Source: Gemmatimonadota bacterium
GTDB lineage: Bacteria; Gemmatimonadota; Gemmatimonadetes; Palauibacterales; Palauibacteraceae
DNA length: 8,976 bases
Direction: 5' to 3'
Assembly (NCBI GenBank): GCA_030601615.1
Contig: JAUVTH010000051.1
Coordinates: forward strand, 1-8,976
Each line of letters starts with the position of its first letter. The first letter of the stretch is position 1. Below are positions 1 through 6,202 of this stretch, piece after piece. The position numbers were made by a program, and so were the translations under genes. The notes below the pieces were generated by a model. The model did not search any database and was not told the DNA's origin. It saw nothing but the letters and a program-made list of their open reading frames with translations.

Positions 1-566
1 CGGAGATCACCGAGCGGAGTCTCCACCCACTCAGCTGTCTCGATCGTGCACACGGTCGCCACATCCGGCTGTCCGGACATCGACAGGCCATCGAAATCGT
101 GACGACCCAGAACCGCGCGAGCAACCGCTTGCAGTGCCTCCGGGTCCGGTGGGTCATCGATCCACCACGTGCCGCGCCGGCGGTGAGGCGACCGGCCGGC
201 GAGCCCCGGGGCGAGGTAGTACTCGTACCTCCGGCCCGTGGCCTGGAACCGCGGATGAAAATCGGGAGCGGCCTCCCGGAGCGTCTCGATCCACACGTCA
301 TCGGGGAGCACAGAATCCAGAGCGCGAGCCAGCTCTTGGATGACCCAGCGCCGCGGGGCTTCGAAGGACAGCTCCTGACCGGTGGCATGAACGCCGGAGT
401 CCGTGCGTCCGGCTCCAATGACCCGTCCTCCGATGCCCAGCCGGCTCAGCACGGCCTCGATCTCACCTTGAACGGTTCGGACGCCCGGCTGCACCTGCCA
501 GCCAGAGAACCCCGACCCATCGTAGTGGACCGTAGCGCGATAAAGCGTACCATCTGGAGAGTGCAC
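1..566 (-). CDS. truA: tRNA pseudouridine synthase A (TruA), 3' end beyond the window
   Basis: TruA converts uridines 38-40 in the tRNA anticodon arm to pseudouridine in the cytoplasm. Seen on the minus strand: 188 codons from a GTG start with no stop before the left edge, so roughly the last quarter of a normal 245-270 aa protein is missing. Family motifs appear in order: YDGSGFSGWQ at residues 15-24, RTVQGE at 30-35, GAGRTDSGVHA at 51-61 with catalytic Asp56, PDFHPRF at about 102-108, and the GRRYEYYL segment carrying the conserved substrate-contacting Tyr. Further on, GRHDFDGLS matches the usual region before the C-terminal strands. The start is fixed well: a stop lies four codons upstream and GTG at 566-564 is the only start codon before the conserved core. 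No Shine-Dalgarno sequence precedes it, which fits the promoter placement described separately. It lies 85 bases downstream of lexA in the same direction. Confidence 0.95.
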   Translation of the reverse strand, partial: MHSPDGTLYRATVHYDGSGFSGWQVQPGVRTVQGEIEAVLSRLGIGGRVIGAGRTDSGVHATGQELSFEAPRRWVIQELARALDSVLPDDVWIETLREAAPDFHPRFQATGRRYEYYLAPGLAGRSPHRRRGTWWIDDPPDPEALQAVARAVLGRHDFDGLSMSGQPDVATVCTIETAEWVETPLGDL

Positions 567-572
567 GGCGGC

Positions 573-602
573 AAGCTACCGGAGAGTCGAAATGGGTGTC
601 AA
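573..602 (-). promoter_or_regulatory. Candidate sigma-70 promoter for leaderless truA
   Basis: On the minus strand a perfect TTGACA (602-597) is followed after 18 bases by TAGCTT (578-573), which fits the TANNNT -10 pattern. Only six bases separate the -10 box from the truA GTG at 566, so transcription would begin at about the start codon. The lack of a ribosome binding site agrees with a leaderless message. The boxes are read directly; their activity is inferred. Confidence 0.5.
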
Positions 603-604
603 CG

Positions 605-627
605 CAACCCTCAAGCGCCCCGGGTTG
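605..627 (-). terminator. Weak hairpin downstream of lexA
   Basis: CAACCC at 605-610 pairs with GGGTTG at 622-627 around an 11-base GC-rich loop, 25 bases past the lexA stop. The stem has only six pairs and no T-run follows in the lexA direction, so it could be a weak terminator or attenuator or simply chance in GC-rich DNA. Confidence 0.2.
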
Positions 628-651
628 GCTTCATTCGCGGCGACCTGTCAG

Positions 652-1260
652 TCAGTACTTCCGGATGACGCCGACAACGATACCCTGGACGATCACGCGC
701 TCGGCCGCGTAGTACATCGGGTCCAGGTCGGGGTTGGCGGGCTGGAGACGCACGCTCCCGTCCGGCTCGGCGTAGAACTTCTTCACGGTGGCGCACTCGC
801 CGTCCACCAGGGCGATCACCATCTCGCCGTTGTTCGCCGTGTCGCGCGCCCTGACGATCACGTAGTCTCCGTCCCGGATCTGCTCCTCGATCATCGAGTC
901 CCCCCGCACCCTGAGGACGTAGTGGGCGACGGAGCCCGATACCATGTCCTCCGGCACCGAGATCGCCTCCTTCTGCTCTATCGCCTCGATCGGCTGTCCG
1001 GCGGCGACCGTTCCCAGAAGCGGCAGATCCACGGCCGCGAGTCGCATCTCCGTGCGGGCGAGCTCGATGGAACGGCTCTCGTTGTAGTTCTTCCGGATGT
1101 AGCCCTTGGCCTGGAGGTTTGAGAGGTGCTCGTGCACCGTGGCGAGGGAGCGGTACTGGAAGAAACCCGCGATCTCCTCGAAGCTCGGCGAATAGCCTCG
1201 GTCATCGAGAAAGCCTTCGATGAAATCCAGTATTTCCTTCTGCCGTCGCGTCAGTGCCAT
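652..1260 (-). CDS. lexA: LexA repressor (SOS regulator, self-cleaving)
   Basis: LexA represses DNA-damage genes and is inactivated by RecA-stimulated self-cleavage. The 202 aa product equals the length of E. coli LexA. Seen: an N-terminal winged helix-turn-helix (about residues 1-65: LTRRQKEILDFI at the start, then SPSFEEIAGFF and a recognition helix near residues 38-50), a linker with the Ala87-Gly88 cleavage pair inside TVAAGQP, and an S24-type protease domain with catalytic Ser122 in RGDSMIEEQIRDGD and catalytic Lys160 in ATVKKFY. All autoproteolysis residues are therefore present. The ATG at 1260 has an AGGAG eight bases upstream. The recognition helix sequence (YRSLATVHEHLSNL) differs from the proteobacterial one, so its operator is probably different too. 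It is divergent from the subtilase gene and followed by truA. Autoregulation is usual for the family and is plausible here from repeats in its promoter. Confidence 0.96.
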   Translation of the reverse strand: MALTRRQKEILDFIEGFLDDRGYSPSFEEIAGFFQYRSLATVHEHLSNLQAKGYIRKNYNESRSIELARTEMRLAAVDLPLLGTVAAGQPIEAIEQKEAISVPEDMVSGSVAHYVLRVRGDSMIEEQIRDGDYVIVRARDTANNGEMVIALVDGECATVKKFYAEPDGSVRLQPANPDLDPMYYAAERVIVQGIVVGVIRKY

Positions 1261-1287
1261 GGCTTATTCTCCTGCCGGCCGATGTCT

Positions 1288-1334
1288 GGAACCGAACGGA
1301 AACCGAAATCAAGCTACCCGAACAGGAACCGAAG
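1288..1334. repeat. Three direct repeats of GGAA(A)CCGAA over the lexA promoter
   Basis: Plus-strand copies are GGAACCGAAC at 1288-1297, GGAAACCGAA at 1298-1307 and GGAACCGAAG at 1325-1334. On the lexA strand they read as TTCGGTT(T)CC. One copy sits in the spacer of the candidate lexA promoter and two sit at and just after its predicted transcription start, a typical placement for a repressor site. They could be LexA operator half-sites, but the LexA box of this lineage is not something I can recall with certainty. Confidence 0.4.
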
Positions 1335-1339
1335 CGCAA
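1311..1339 (-). promoter_or_regulatory. Candidate sigma-70 promoter for lexA
   Basis: On the minus strand TTGCGC (1339-1334) and TAGCTT (1316-1311) are 17 bases apart. The -10 hexamer is the same as the one proposed for truA. Transcription would start near 1304, giving a leader of about 44 bases with the AGGAG site. Match to consensus is modest (4/6 and 3/6). Confidence 0.35.
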
Positions 1340-1350
1340 GCCGGGTGTGG

Positions 1351-1379
1351 TTGGAATCCGGCTCGGCCCCACCTATGTT
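1351..1379 (+). promoter_or_regulatory. Candidate sigma-70 promoter for the S8 protease gene
   Basis: TTGGAA (1351-1356) and TATGTT (1374-1379) are separated by 17 bases, each matching consensus at 4 of 6 positions. Start would be near 1386, leaving a leader of about 42 bases before the ATG at 1428. Read from sequence; activity inferred. Confidence 0.4.
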
Positions 1380-1427
1380 GCTCGCCTTCGTATATCAGAG
1401 GCGCGGCAGGCAGCTCGCAGGGGGACC

Positions 1428-4421
1428 ATGAGGACACGCTCGAAGAGAGCGACAGACAGAGGGTTCGAGGCGTCCGCGGATCGCTGTCGACTCATCCTCA
1501 TGACGCTCTTCCTGGCGACGCTGGCGCTGCCCGGAGCGACGTTTGGACAGGACGCCGACTCGCTGCCGGGAACGCGGCTGGCCCCGGCGCTGGCGGCCCG
1601 GTTGGATCGGTCCGTGCCGACTGACACGGTGCCGATCATCGTGGAGTTCCACGCGGAGCCCGTGCCCTCCGGCGTACCCGGAGACCACGTCCCCCGGCTC
1701 CAGTTCCGGTCCGTGAACGCGATGGTGCGCCTCGACTCGGTCCGAGAGCGTCTGGGAGATCAGCTCAGGATCCGGGAGCGATTGTGGGTGGTTCCGGCGG
1801 CGGTGGCCGATGCCACGCCGGCCGCGGTACAGGCACTGGCTTCCGATCCCACGGTTCTTCGGATCTACCTGGACGAGCGACTGCCGGTACGTCTTTCACC
1901 GATCGCGGGGTCGGTCGCCGATCCGAGCTTCACGTCCCAGGCGATGCGTACGATCGGCGCCGACGCCGTATGGGATCAGGGGGTCACGGGAGAGGGCACC
2001 ACGATCGCGTTCTTCGATTCCGGGGTAGACGGAACGAACGCGATGGTCTCGTCCCGGTGGAGGGGAAGACACTCCAACATCCGTGCCGCCTGGTTCGACC
2101 CGTTCACGCGGGCCTCGATCCCGCAGGACGTGATCGGACATGGAACGCAGGTAGCCGTCTCATCGATCGGCGCTCTGGCGACCGGTGACACCCTGAGGTT
2201 CCCCGACGGTAGTTTCGTCGTGGCCTCCTCGCCAATCGACATCGTTACGGGGCCCGCGCCACGGGCAGAGTGGATCGCCGCCCGCGTATTCGAACGCTTC
2301 GGTGGCGACGTGTACACGCGACGCTCCGTGTTGCTGCAGGCATTCCAGTGGGCTCTTGATCCGGACGGAAACCCGGCGACGGCGGATTCCCCCGATGTGA
2401 TCAACAACAGCTGGGGGCTGTTTCCCGGTACGGCCGGGTTCGATCCGTGCTCGGACATCCTGTACGACGCGATCGATGCCGCGGAAGCGGCCGGCATCGC
2501 CGTCCTGTTCTCTGCGGGCAACACGGGGTCGGAGCCCGGCTCGGTGATTCCTCCGGGCGCTCGGGATGACCCCGGGCTGCGCAGCATGGCCGTCGGAGCG
2601 ACGACGGGAACGCCGGGGAGCATAGCGGTCGCCGGCTTCAGCGGCCGCGGGCCCTCTCCCTGCAACGGAGGTATCAAACCGGAGCTGGTGGCTCCAGGCC
2701 AGGTCCCCGAGGTCAGGGCGGATGGCGCATCGGCCGCTCGCCTCACGGGTTTCCAGGTAACCGGCACGTCGTTTTCGGTCGCGCAGGTATCGGGTGCCCT
2801 GGCCCTCGTGCTGCAGATCCGCCCGGCGGCCAGTCCGGAGGAGGCGAAGCGGATCCTGCTCGACACCGCGGAGGACATCGGTGTCAGCGGGCCGGACAAC
2901 GACGCCGGGTACGGGCTTCTGGACGTGCCGCGCGCGGTTCAGAGGGCCAACGCGTCCTTCGCCGGCGGACTTCTGCAGGTCTCCCTCACGCGCCGGACGT
3001 TCGACAGCCTGTACGTGGCGATCGGGAACCGTGGGACAGCGAGCTGGCCCGGTGGTGAGCTGTGGGTCGTTCCGCAGGGGAGGGCGCCCGTGGCCCGCGA
3101 CCTTCCCGCGCTCGCGCCCTCGGACGAAGCCCTTTTCGGCGTTTCGATCGACCCGGAGTCGGGCCTCAGACAGGTTCGTGTCGTAGTCACGGATGGGTCC
3201 GGTGGGATCGTCCTCTCGCGGGTTCTGGTCAGCGGTCCCCCCAACCTGTTCGGGGCATACATACTCGAGGCCGGGGACCTGGAGGCCGGTGGCAACGACT
3301 TTGGCCGGTTCGGGCGCATAGCGGCGTTCAAGGGCTTCATGTGGCAGGGAACCGAGCTCCTGACAGCGGGCGGGTTCGCCGTCGCGGGAGTCGGCCGCCT
3401 GTCGGATGGCATGTACACGACGGTGCTCGGCCGGGCGAACATCAAGGCGTCAGCCCCCGCCGCGGAAACGGACTGGGCACCGTCTCGATCGGAAACCGAC
3501 GTGCAGCCGGCGCGGGTCGAATACCGTTTTGACGACCTGGAGGCCTTGAGTCCCGTCGGGCTCGAGGTGCGTGCGACTGCTGAGGCGAGCGATGTCGCAT
3601 CGGTGGGAGCCCTGACCGTAACGACCACGATCCGGAACGTGACGGGTGGACGCATTCCCGATGCGATCCCGGCGTTCCTGGCGGACTGGGACCTGACCGG
3701 CGGTGAGACGGTTCGCTGGTCGGACGAGATGCGTGCTCTCATCGCCGAATCGAGAGACGGGGGAGGGCCGCTCGTCGTGCTCGCTTCGGAGGGAGATGTC
3801 GTCGGGCGAGTATCGGTCCCGCTCGGTACTCCGGTGCTGGGAGGGGCGTACGAGGCCGACAGTGGCGTCCTGTGGGACACATTCGAGGAGGCAGTGAAGC
3901 TCGACCTGGTGCGAGGGGGTGATCCATCGACCCTCCCCGGGTTTGCGACGGCCACCGACAGGGCGTCCCTTCTCAGCGTCGGCCCGTTCAACCTGGCCGC
4001 AGGAGAGAGTCGGACCGTCCGATTCTGGCTGCTCGCGGCGGACACGGAGCAGGCCGCAGCGTCTCGTCTGGAGGAATTGCGGGACGAGCCGGTCAATCCG
4101 CCGGGTCCTGACGCGCGATTCGAGATCGAGCCCCCGTTCCCGAATCCCCTGCGGACAGGCGGCGGCCAGGTGATGACCTTCCCGTACAGCGTTCCCGAGG
4201 AGGCGCAGGATGACCGACGGACCCTGGTGTTCGAGGTGTACGACGTGGCGGGACGTCGACTCGTCCGTCAGACGAACGTGCTCACGCCGACCGGCAGCCT
4301 GCCGCGAGTGACGTGGGACGGATTGCTTGCAGACGGGCTCGAGGCGGCGTCGGGAGCCTACCTGTACGTGTTCCAGCTCGGTGACGAGGTGCGATCCGGC
4401 AGGCTCATGATCGTCCACTAG
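1428..4421 (+). CDS. Secreted S8 subtilisin-like protease (bacillopeptidase F-like) with C-terminal FlgD-like sorting-type domain
   Basis: Extracellular serine endopeptidase, 997 aa. A basic N-terminus and hydrophobic segment at about residues 21-37 form a signal peptide, with likely cleavage near residue 40. Residues about 65-155 look like an I9-type inhibitory prodomain. The catalytic domain runs about 175-500: Asp197 (FFDSGVDG), His238 (GHGTQVA; the family usually has His where Gln stands), oxyanion Asn365 (SAGN) and Ser448 (GTSFSVAQVSG). The stretch FQWALDPDGNP followed by DVINNSWG is typical of bacillopeptidase F-like S8 members. A long beta-rich region of unknown role follows (about 510-890). 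Residues about 894-997 resemble a FlgD-like / type IX secretion sorting domain: PPFPNP near its start, VFEVYDVAGRRL in the middle, and SGAYLYVFQ then GRLMIVH at the end. The ATG at 1428 is chosen because AGGGGG lies just upstream (short 3-base spacing) and the signal peptide begins there; an upstream in-frame ATG at 1254 lies inside lexA. Followed by an M28 peptidase gene. Confidence 0.92.
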   Translation: MRTRSKRATDRGFEASADRCRLILMTLFLATLALPGATFGQDADSLPGTRLAPALAARLDRSVPTDTVPIIVEFHAEPVPSGVPGDHVPRLQFRSVNAMVRLDSVRERLGDQLRIRERLWVVPAAVADATPAAVQALASDPTVLRIYLDERLPVRLSPIAGSVADPSFTSQAMRTIGADAVWDQGVTGEGTTIAFFDSGVDGTNAMVSSRWRGRHSNIRAAWFDPFTRASIPQDVIGHGTQVAVSSIGALATGDTLRFPDGSFVVASSPIDIVTGPAPRAEWIAARVFERFGGDVYTRRSVLLQAFQWALDPDGNPATADSPDVINNSWGLFPGTAGFDPCSDILYDAIDAAEAAGIAVLFSAGNTGSEPGSVIPPGARDDPGLRSMAVGATTGTPGSIAVAGFSGRGPSPCNGGIKPELVAPGQVPEVRADGASAARLTGFQVTGTSFSVAQVSGALALVLQIRPAASPEEAKRILLDTAEDIGVSGPDNDAGYGLLDVPRAVQRANASFAGGLLQVSLTRRTFDSLYVAIGNRGTASWPGGELWVVPQGRAPVARDLPALAPSDEALFGVSIDPESGLRQVRVVVTDGSGGIVLSRVLVSGPPNLFGAYILEAGDLEAGGNDFGRFGRIAAFKGFMWQGTELLTAGGFAVAGVGRLSDGMYTTVLGRANIKASAPAAETDWAPSRSETDVQPARVEYRFDDLEALSPVGLEVRATAEASDVASVGALTVTTTIRNVTGGRIPDAIPAFLADWDLTGGETVRWSDEMRALIAESRDGGGPLVVLASEGDVVGRVSVPLGTPVLGGAYEADSGVLWDTFEEAVKLDLVRGGDPSTLPGFATATDRASLLSVGPFNLAAGESRTVRFWLLAADTEQAAASRLEELRDEPVNPPGPDARFEIEPPFPNPLRTGGGQVMTFPYSVPEEAQDDRRTLVFEVYDVAGRRLVRQTNVLTPTGSLPRVTWDGLLADGLEAASGAYLYVFQLGDEVRSGRLMIVH

Positions 4422-4491
4422 ACGGATGTTGAAGGGGTACTGCTACTAAACGTTTTCGCAGCCCCGGGCATTCATGCTTGCAGATAGAAGA

Positions 4492-4509
4492 GGTGGAGCC
4501 ATCTCCACC
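4492..4509 (+). terminator. Hairpin after the S8 protease gene
   Basis: GGTGGAG (4492-4498) and CTCCACC (4503-4509) form a perfect 7-pair stem with a CCAT loop, 70 bases after the protease stop codon. No T-run follows, so intrinsic termination would be weak; it may instead stabilise the 3' end of the mRNA. Confidence 0.35.
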
Positions 4510-4516
4510 GTTCCGG

Positions 4517-4539
4517 TTCCGGCGGGTGGCCGGCCGGAA
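4517..4539 (+). other. Second hairpin in the S8-M28 intergenic region
   Basis: TTCCGGC (4517-4523) pairs with GCCGGAA (4533-4539) around a 9-base loop. It lies 38 bases upstream of the M28 start. A tandem TTCCGG TTCCGG at 4511-4522 overlaps its left arm. It could act with the preceding hairpin as a processing or stability element. The 156-base gap (4422-4577) otherwise shows no convincing promoter, so the two protease genes may or may not be co-transcribed. Confidence 0.25.
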
Positions 4540-4577
4540 GTCGGTCGAACGCAGCTACCGCACAATGGAGGCATCTC

Positions 4578-6119
4578 GTGAAGCGACGCATGGTCCGTAC
4601 GATCGTCGCGGCCGCGGCGGTTCTGGCCCTGGCGCCTGCCGCGCCGGCGCAAATCGCGCAGGAAGCCGTCGACATGAACGCCGTCGAGCGTATCCGAGTC
4701 GAGGGTCTGGAGAACTCTCAGATCGAGGAGCTCGCGGGCTACCTGACAGACGTGATCGGTCCCCGCCTCACCAATTCGCCCGGGATGACGAGGGCGAACG
4801 AGTGGACGGCGGAGATGTTCGAGGAATGGGGCCTCTCCAACGTCCAGATCGAGCCATGGGGTGAATTCGGGCGCGGATGGGAGCGCGTGTCGTACAGCGG
4901 CAGGATCGTCACTCCGTTCGTCCAGCCGCTCGTGGCGCAGCCTTCGGGCTGGACGGGAAGCACTCCGGGCATGGTTACCGGTCCAGCTGTCATCATCGAG
5001 GCCGACTCCGTAGCTGACCTCGAGAGGTACCGTGGCCAGTTGACCGGCGCCTGGATCCTTTCCAGGTCCCCCGTCGAGATGAGCCCGGACTGGGAGCCTC
5101 GTCCCCTGCGTACTCCGCTCGAGGACCTTCTCGAGCCGGCTGAGGAGCGAGAGGGGCGTCCGCAGATGGACCCGGCCGAGAGGCAGCGGAGGATCGCCGA
5201 GTGGCGGCGCTTGAGGGAGGTCCGCGAGGCCATCAATGAGTTCCTGGCCGAAGAGGGAATCGGCGGCCTCCTCGTGCCATCCTCTCGCGAGTACACGCTG
5301 GTGCGGGGTGGCGGAAGCGGAGCGGGGCGCGATCCGGACAACCCCGAGCCGCCGCCCGAGCTGAACGTGTCCGGCGAGCAGTACAACCAGATTTACCGCA
5401 ACGTTATGCGCGGCGTCCCGGTCGAGCTGGAGATCGACGTGCAGAACCGGTTCTTCTCGGACGACCTCCAGTCGTACAACACGGTGGCTGACATTCCCGG
5501 CTCGGATCTCGCCGACGAGTACGTGATGATCGGAGCCCACCTCGACTCCTGGCACTACGGCACGGGCGCCACCGACAACGGCGCCGGATCACTGGTGATG
5601 ATGGAGGCCATGCGGATCCTGAAGGAACTGGACCTGCAGCCGCGCCGGACGATCCGCATCGCGCTGTGGGCTGGTGAAGAGCAGGGGCTGCTGGGTTCGA
5701 GGGGCTGGGTGGAGAATCACCAGGACCTTCACCCGAAGATCTCCGCCTACCTGAACGTGGATAACGGCACCGGCCGGCTCCGAGGTATCTGGGACCAGAG
5801 CAACGAAGCGGCGATCCCCGTCTTCGAGCAGATCCTGTGGCCCTTCCGTGACCTGGGTGTGGTTGCCGTCAAGCACGGGAACACGGGCGGTACCGATCAC
5901 CTGGCGTTCGACGCGGCGGGAATCCCGGGCTTCAACTTCATCCAGGACCCGATCGAGTACGGAACCTTCACCCACCATACCGCTGCTGACACGTACGAGC
6001 GGTTGATGCTCGACGACCTGAAGCAGGCGGCCGTGGTGGTCGCGGCGACGGCCTATCACCTGGCGATGCGCGACGAAATGATGCCGCGAAAGCCTGTGGA
6101 GCGACCGACGACGGACTGA
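4578..6119 (+). CDS. Exported M28 family zinc aminopeptidase with PA-like insert
   Basis: Metallo-exopeptidase removing N-terminal residues from peptides, acting outside the cytoplasm. The 513 aa protein starts with a signal peptide (MKRRMVRTI, an Ala/Leu-rich core, and an APA cleavage motif before Gln25). The di-zinc site is complete: His321 (GAHLDSW), Asp333 (bridging, GATDNGAG), Glu367 (general base) and Glu368 (WAGEEQGLLGS), Asp395 (NVDNGTG) and His467 (THHTAADTYE). Residues about 130-295 look like a protease-associated (PA) domain, enlarged by a strongly charged, probably helical stretch at about 168-225 and a Gly/Pro-rich loop at about 244-262. The GTG start is preferred: GGAGG sits six bases upstream, while the ATG 12 bases downstream would shorten the basic N-region and place the site too far away. 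The true substrate range (aminopeptidase versus carboxypeptidase-type M28) cannot be told from the sequence. Upstream neighbour is the secreted subtilase. Confidence 0.93.
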   Translation: MKRRMVRTIVAAAAVLALAPAAPAQIAQEAVDMNAVERIRVEGLENSQIEELAGYLTDVIGPRLTNSPGMTRANEWTAEMFEEWGLSNVQIEPWGEFGRGWERVSYSGRIVTPFVQPLVAQPSGWTGSTPGMVTGPAVIIEADSVADLERYRGQLTGAWILSRSPVEMSPDWEPRPLRTPLEDLLEPAEEREGRPQMDPAERQRRIAEWRRLREVREAINEFLAEEGIGGLLVPSSREYTLVRGGGSGAGRDPDNPEPPPELNVSGEQYNQIYRNVMRGVPVELEIDVQNRFFSDDLQSYNTVADIPGSDLADEYVMIGAHLDSWHYGTGATDNGAGSLVMMEAMRILKELDLQPRRTIRIALWAGEEQGLLGSRGWVENHQDLHPKISAYLNVDNGTGRLRGIWDQSNEAAIPVFEQILWPFRDLGVVAVKHGNTGGTDHLAFDAAGIPGFNFIQDPIEYGTFTHHTAADTYERLMLDDLKQAAVVVAATAYHLAMRDEMMPRKPVERPTTD

Positions 6120-6164
6120 TTTGAAGTCCTTCCAGGGTTGTTCGGCGACCTGCCAGGGCGCCAA

Positions 6165-6196
6165 CGGGCCCGCTGTCCATGAGGATGGCGGGCCCG
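6165..6196. terminator. Strong GC-rich hairpin between convergent genes
   Basis: CGGGCCCGC (6165-6173) pairs perfectly with GCGGGCCCG (6188-6196). The 14 bases between can add three more pairs (TCC with GGA) through two wobble pairs, leaving an ATGA loop. It lies 45 bases after the M28 stop and 6 bases beyond the rqcH stop on the other strand, so it can serve both transcripts. No T-run is present on either side. Confidence 0.6.
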
Positions 6197-6202
6197 CCTC
6201 GT

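Noticed and set aside
99..668. Plus-strand reading frame of 189 codons over the left edge
   Set aside because: It is antisense to truA, whose conserved motifs are clear on the minus strand.
592..1122. Plus-strand reading frame of 176 codons opposite lexA
   Set aside because: Antisense shadow of lexA; no recognisable motif and no ribosome binding site.
1254..1427. A 58-codon upstream extension of the S8 protease starting at ATG 1254
   Set aside because: It would begin inside lexA, has no ribosome binding site, crosses the divergent promoter region and would bury the signal peptide 80 residues into the protein.
2939..4096. Long minus-strand reading frame (385 codons) opposite the S8 protease, with another at 1976-2899
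   Set aside because: Ser/Arg/Pro-rich low-complexity translation without recognisable motifs, fully antisense to a gene with intact domains; typical of GC-rich DNA with few stop codons.
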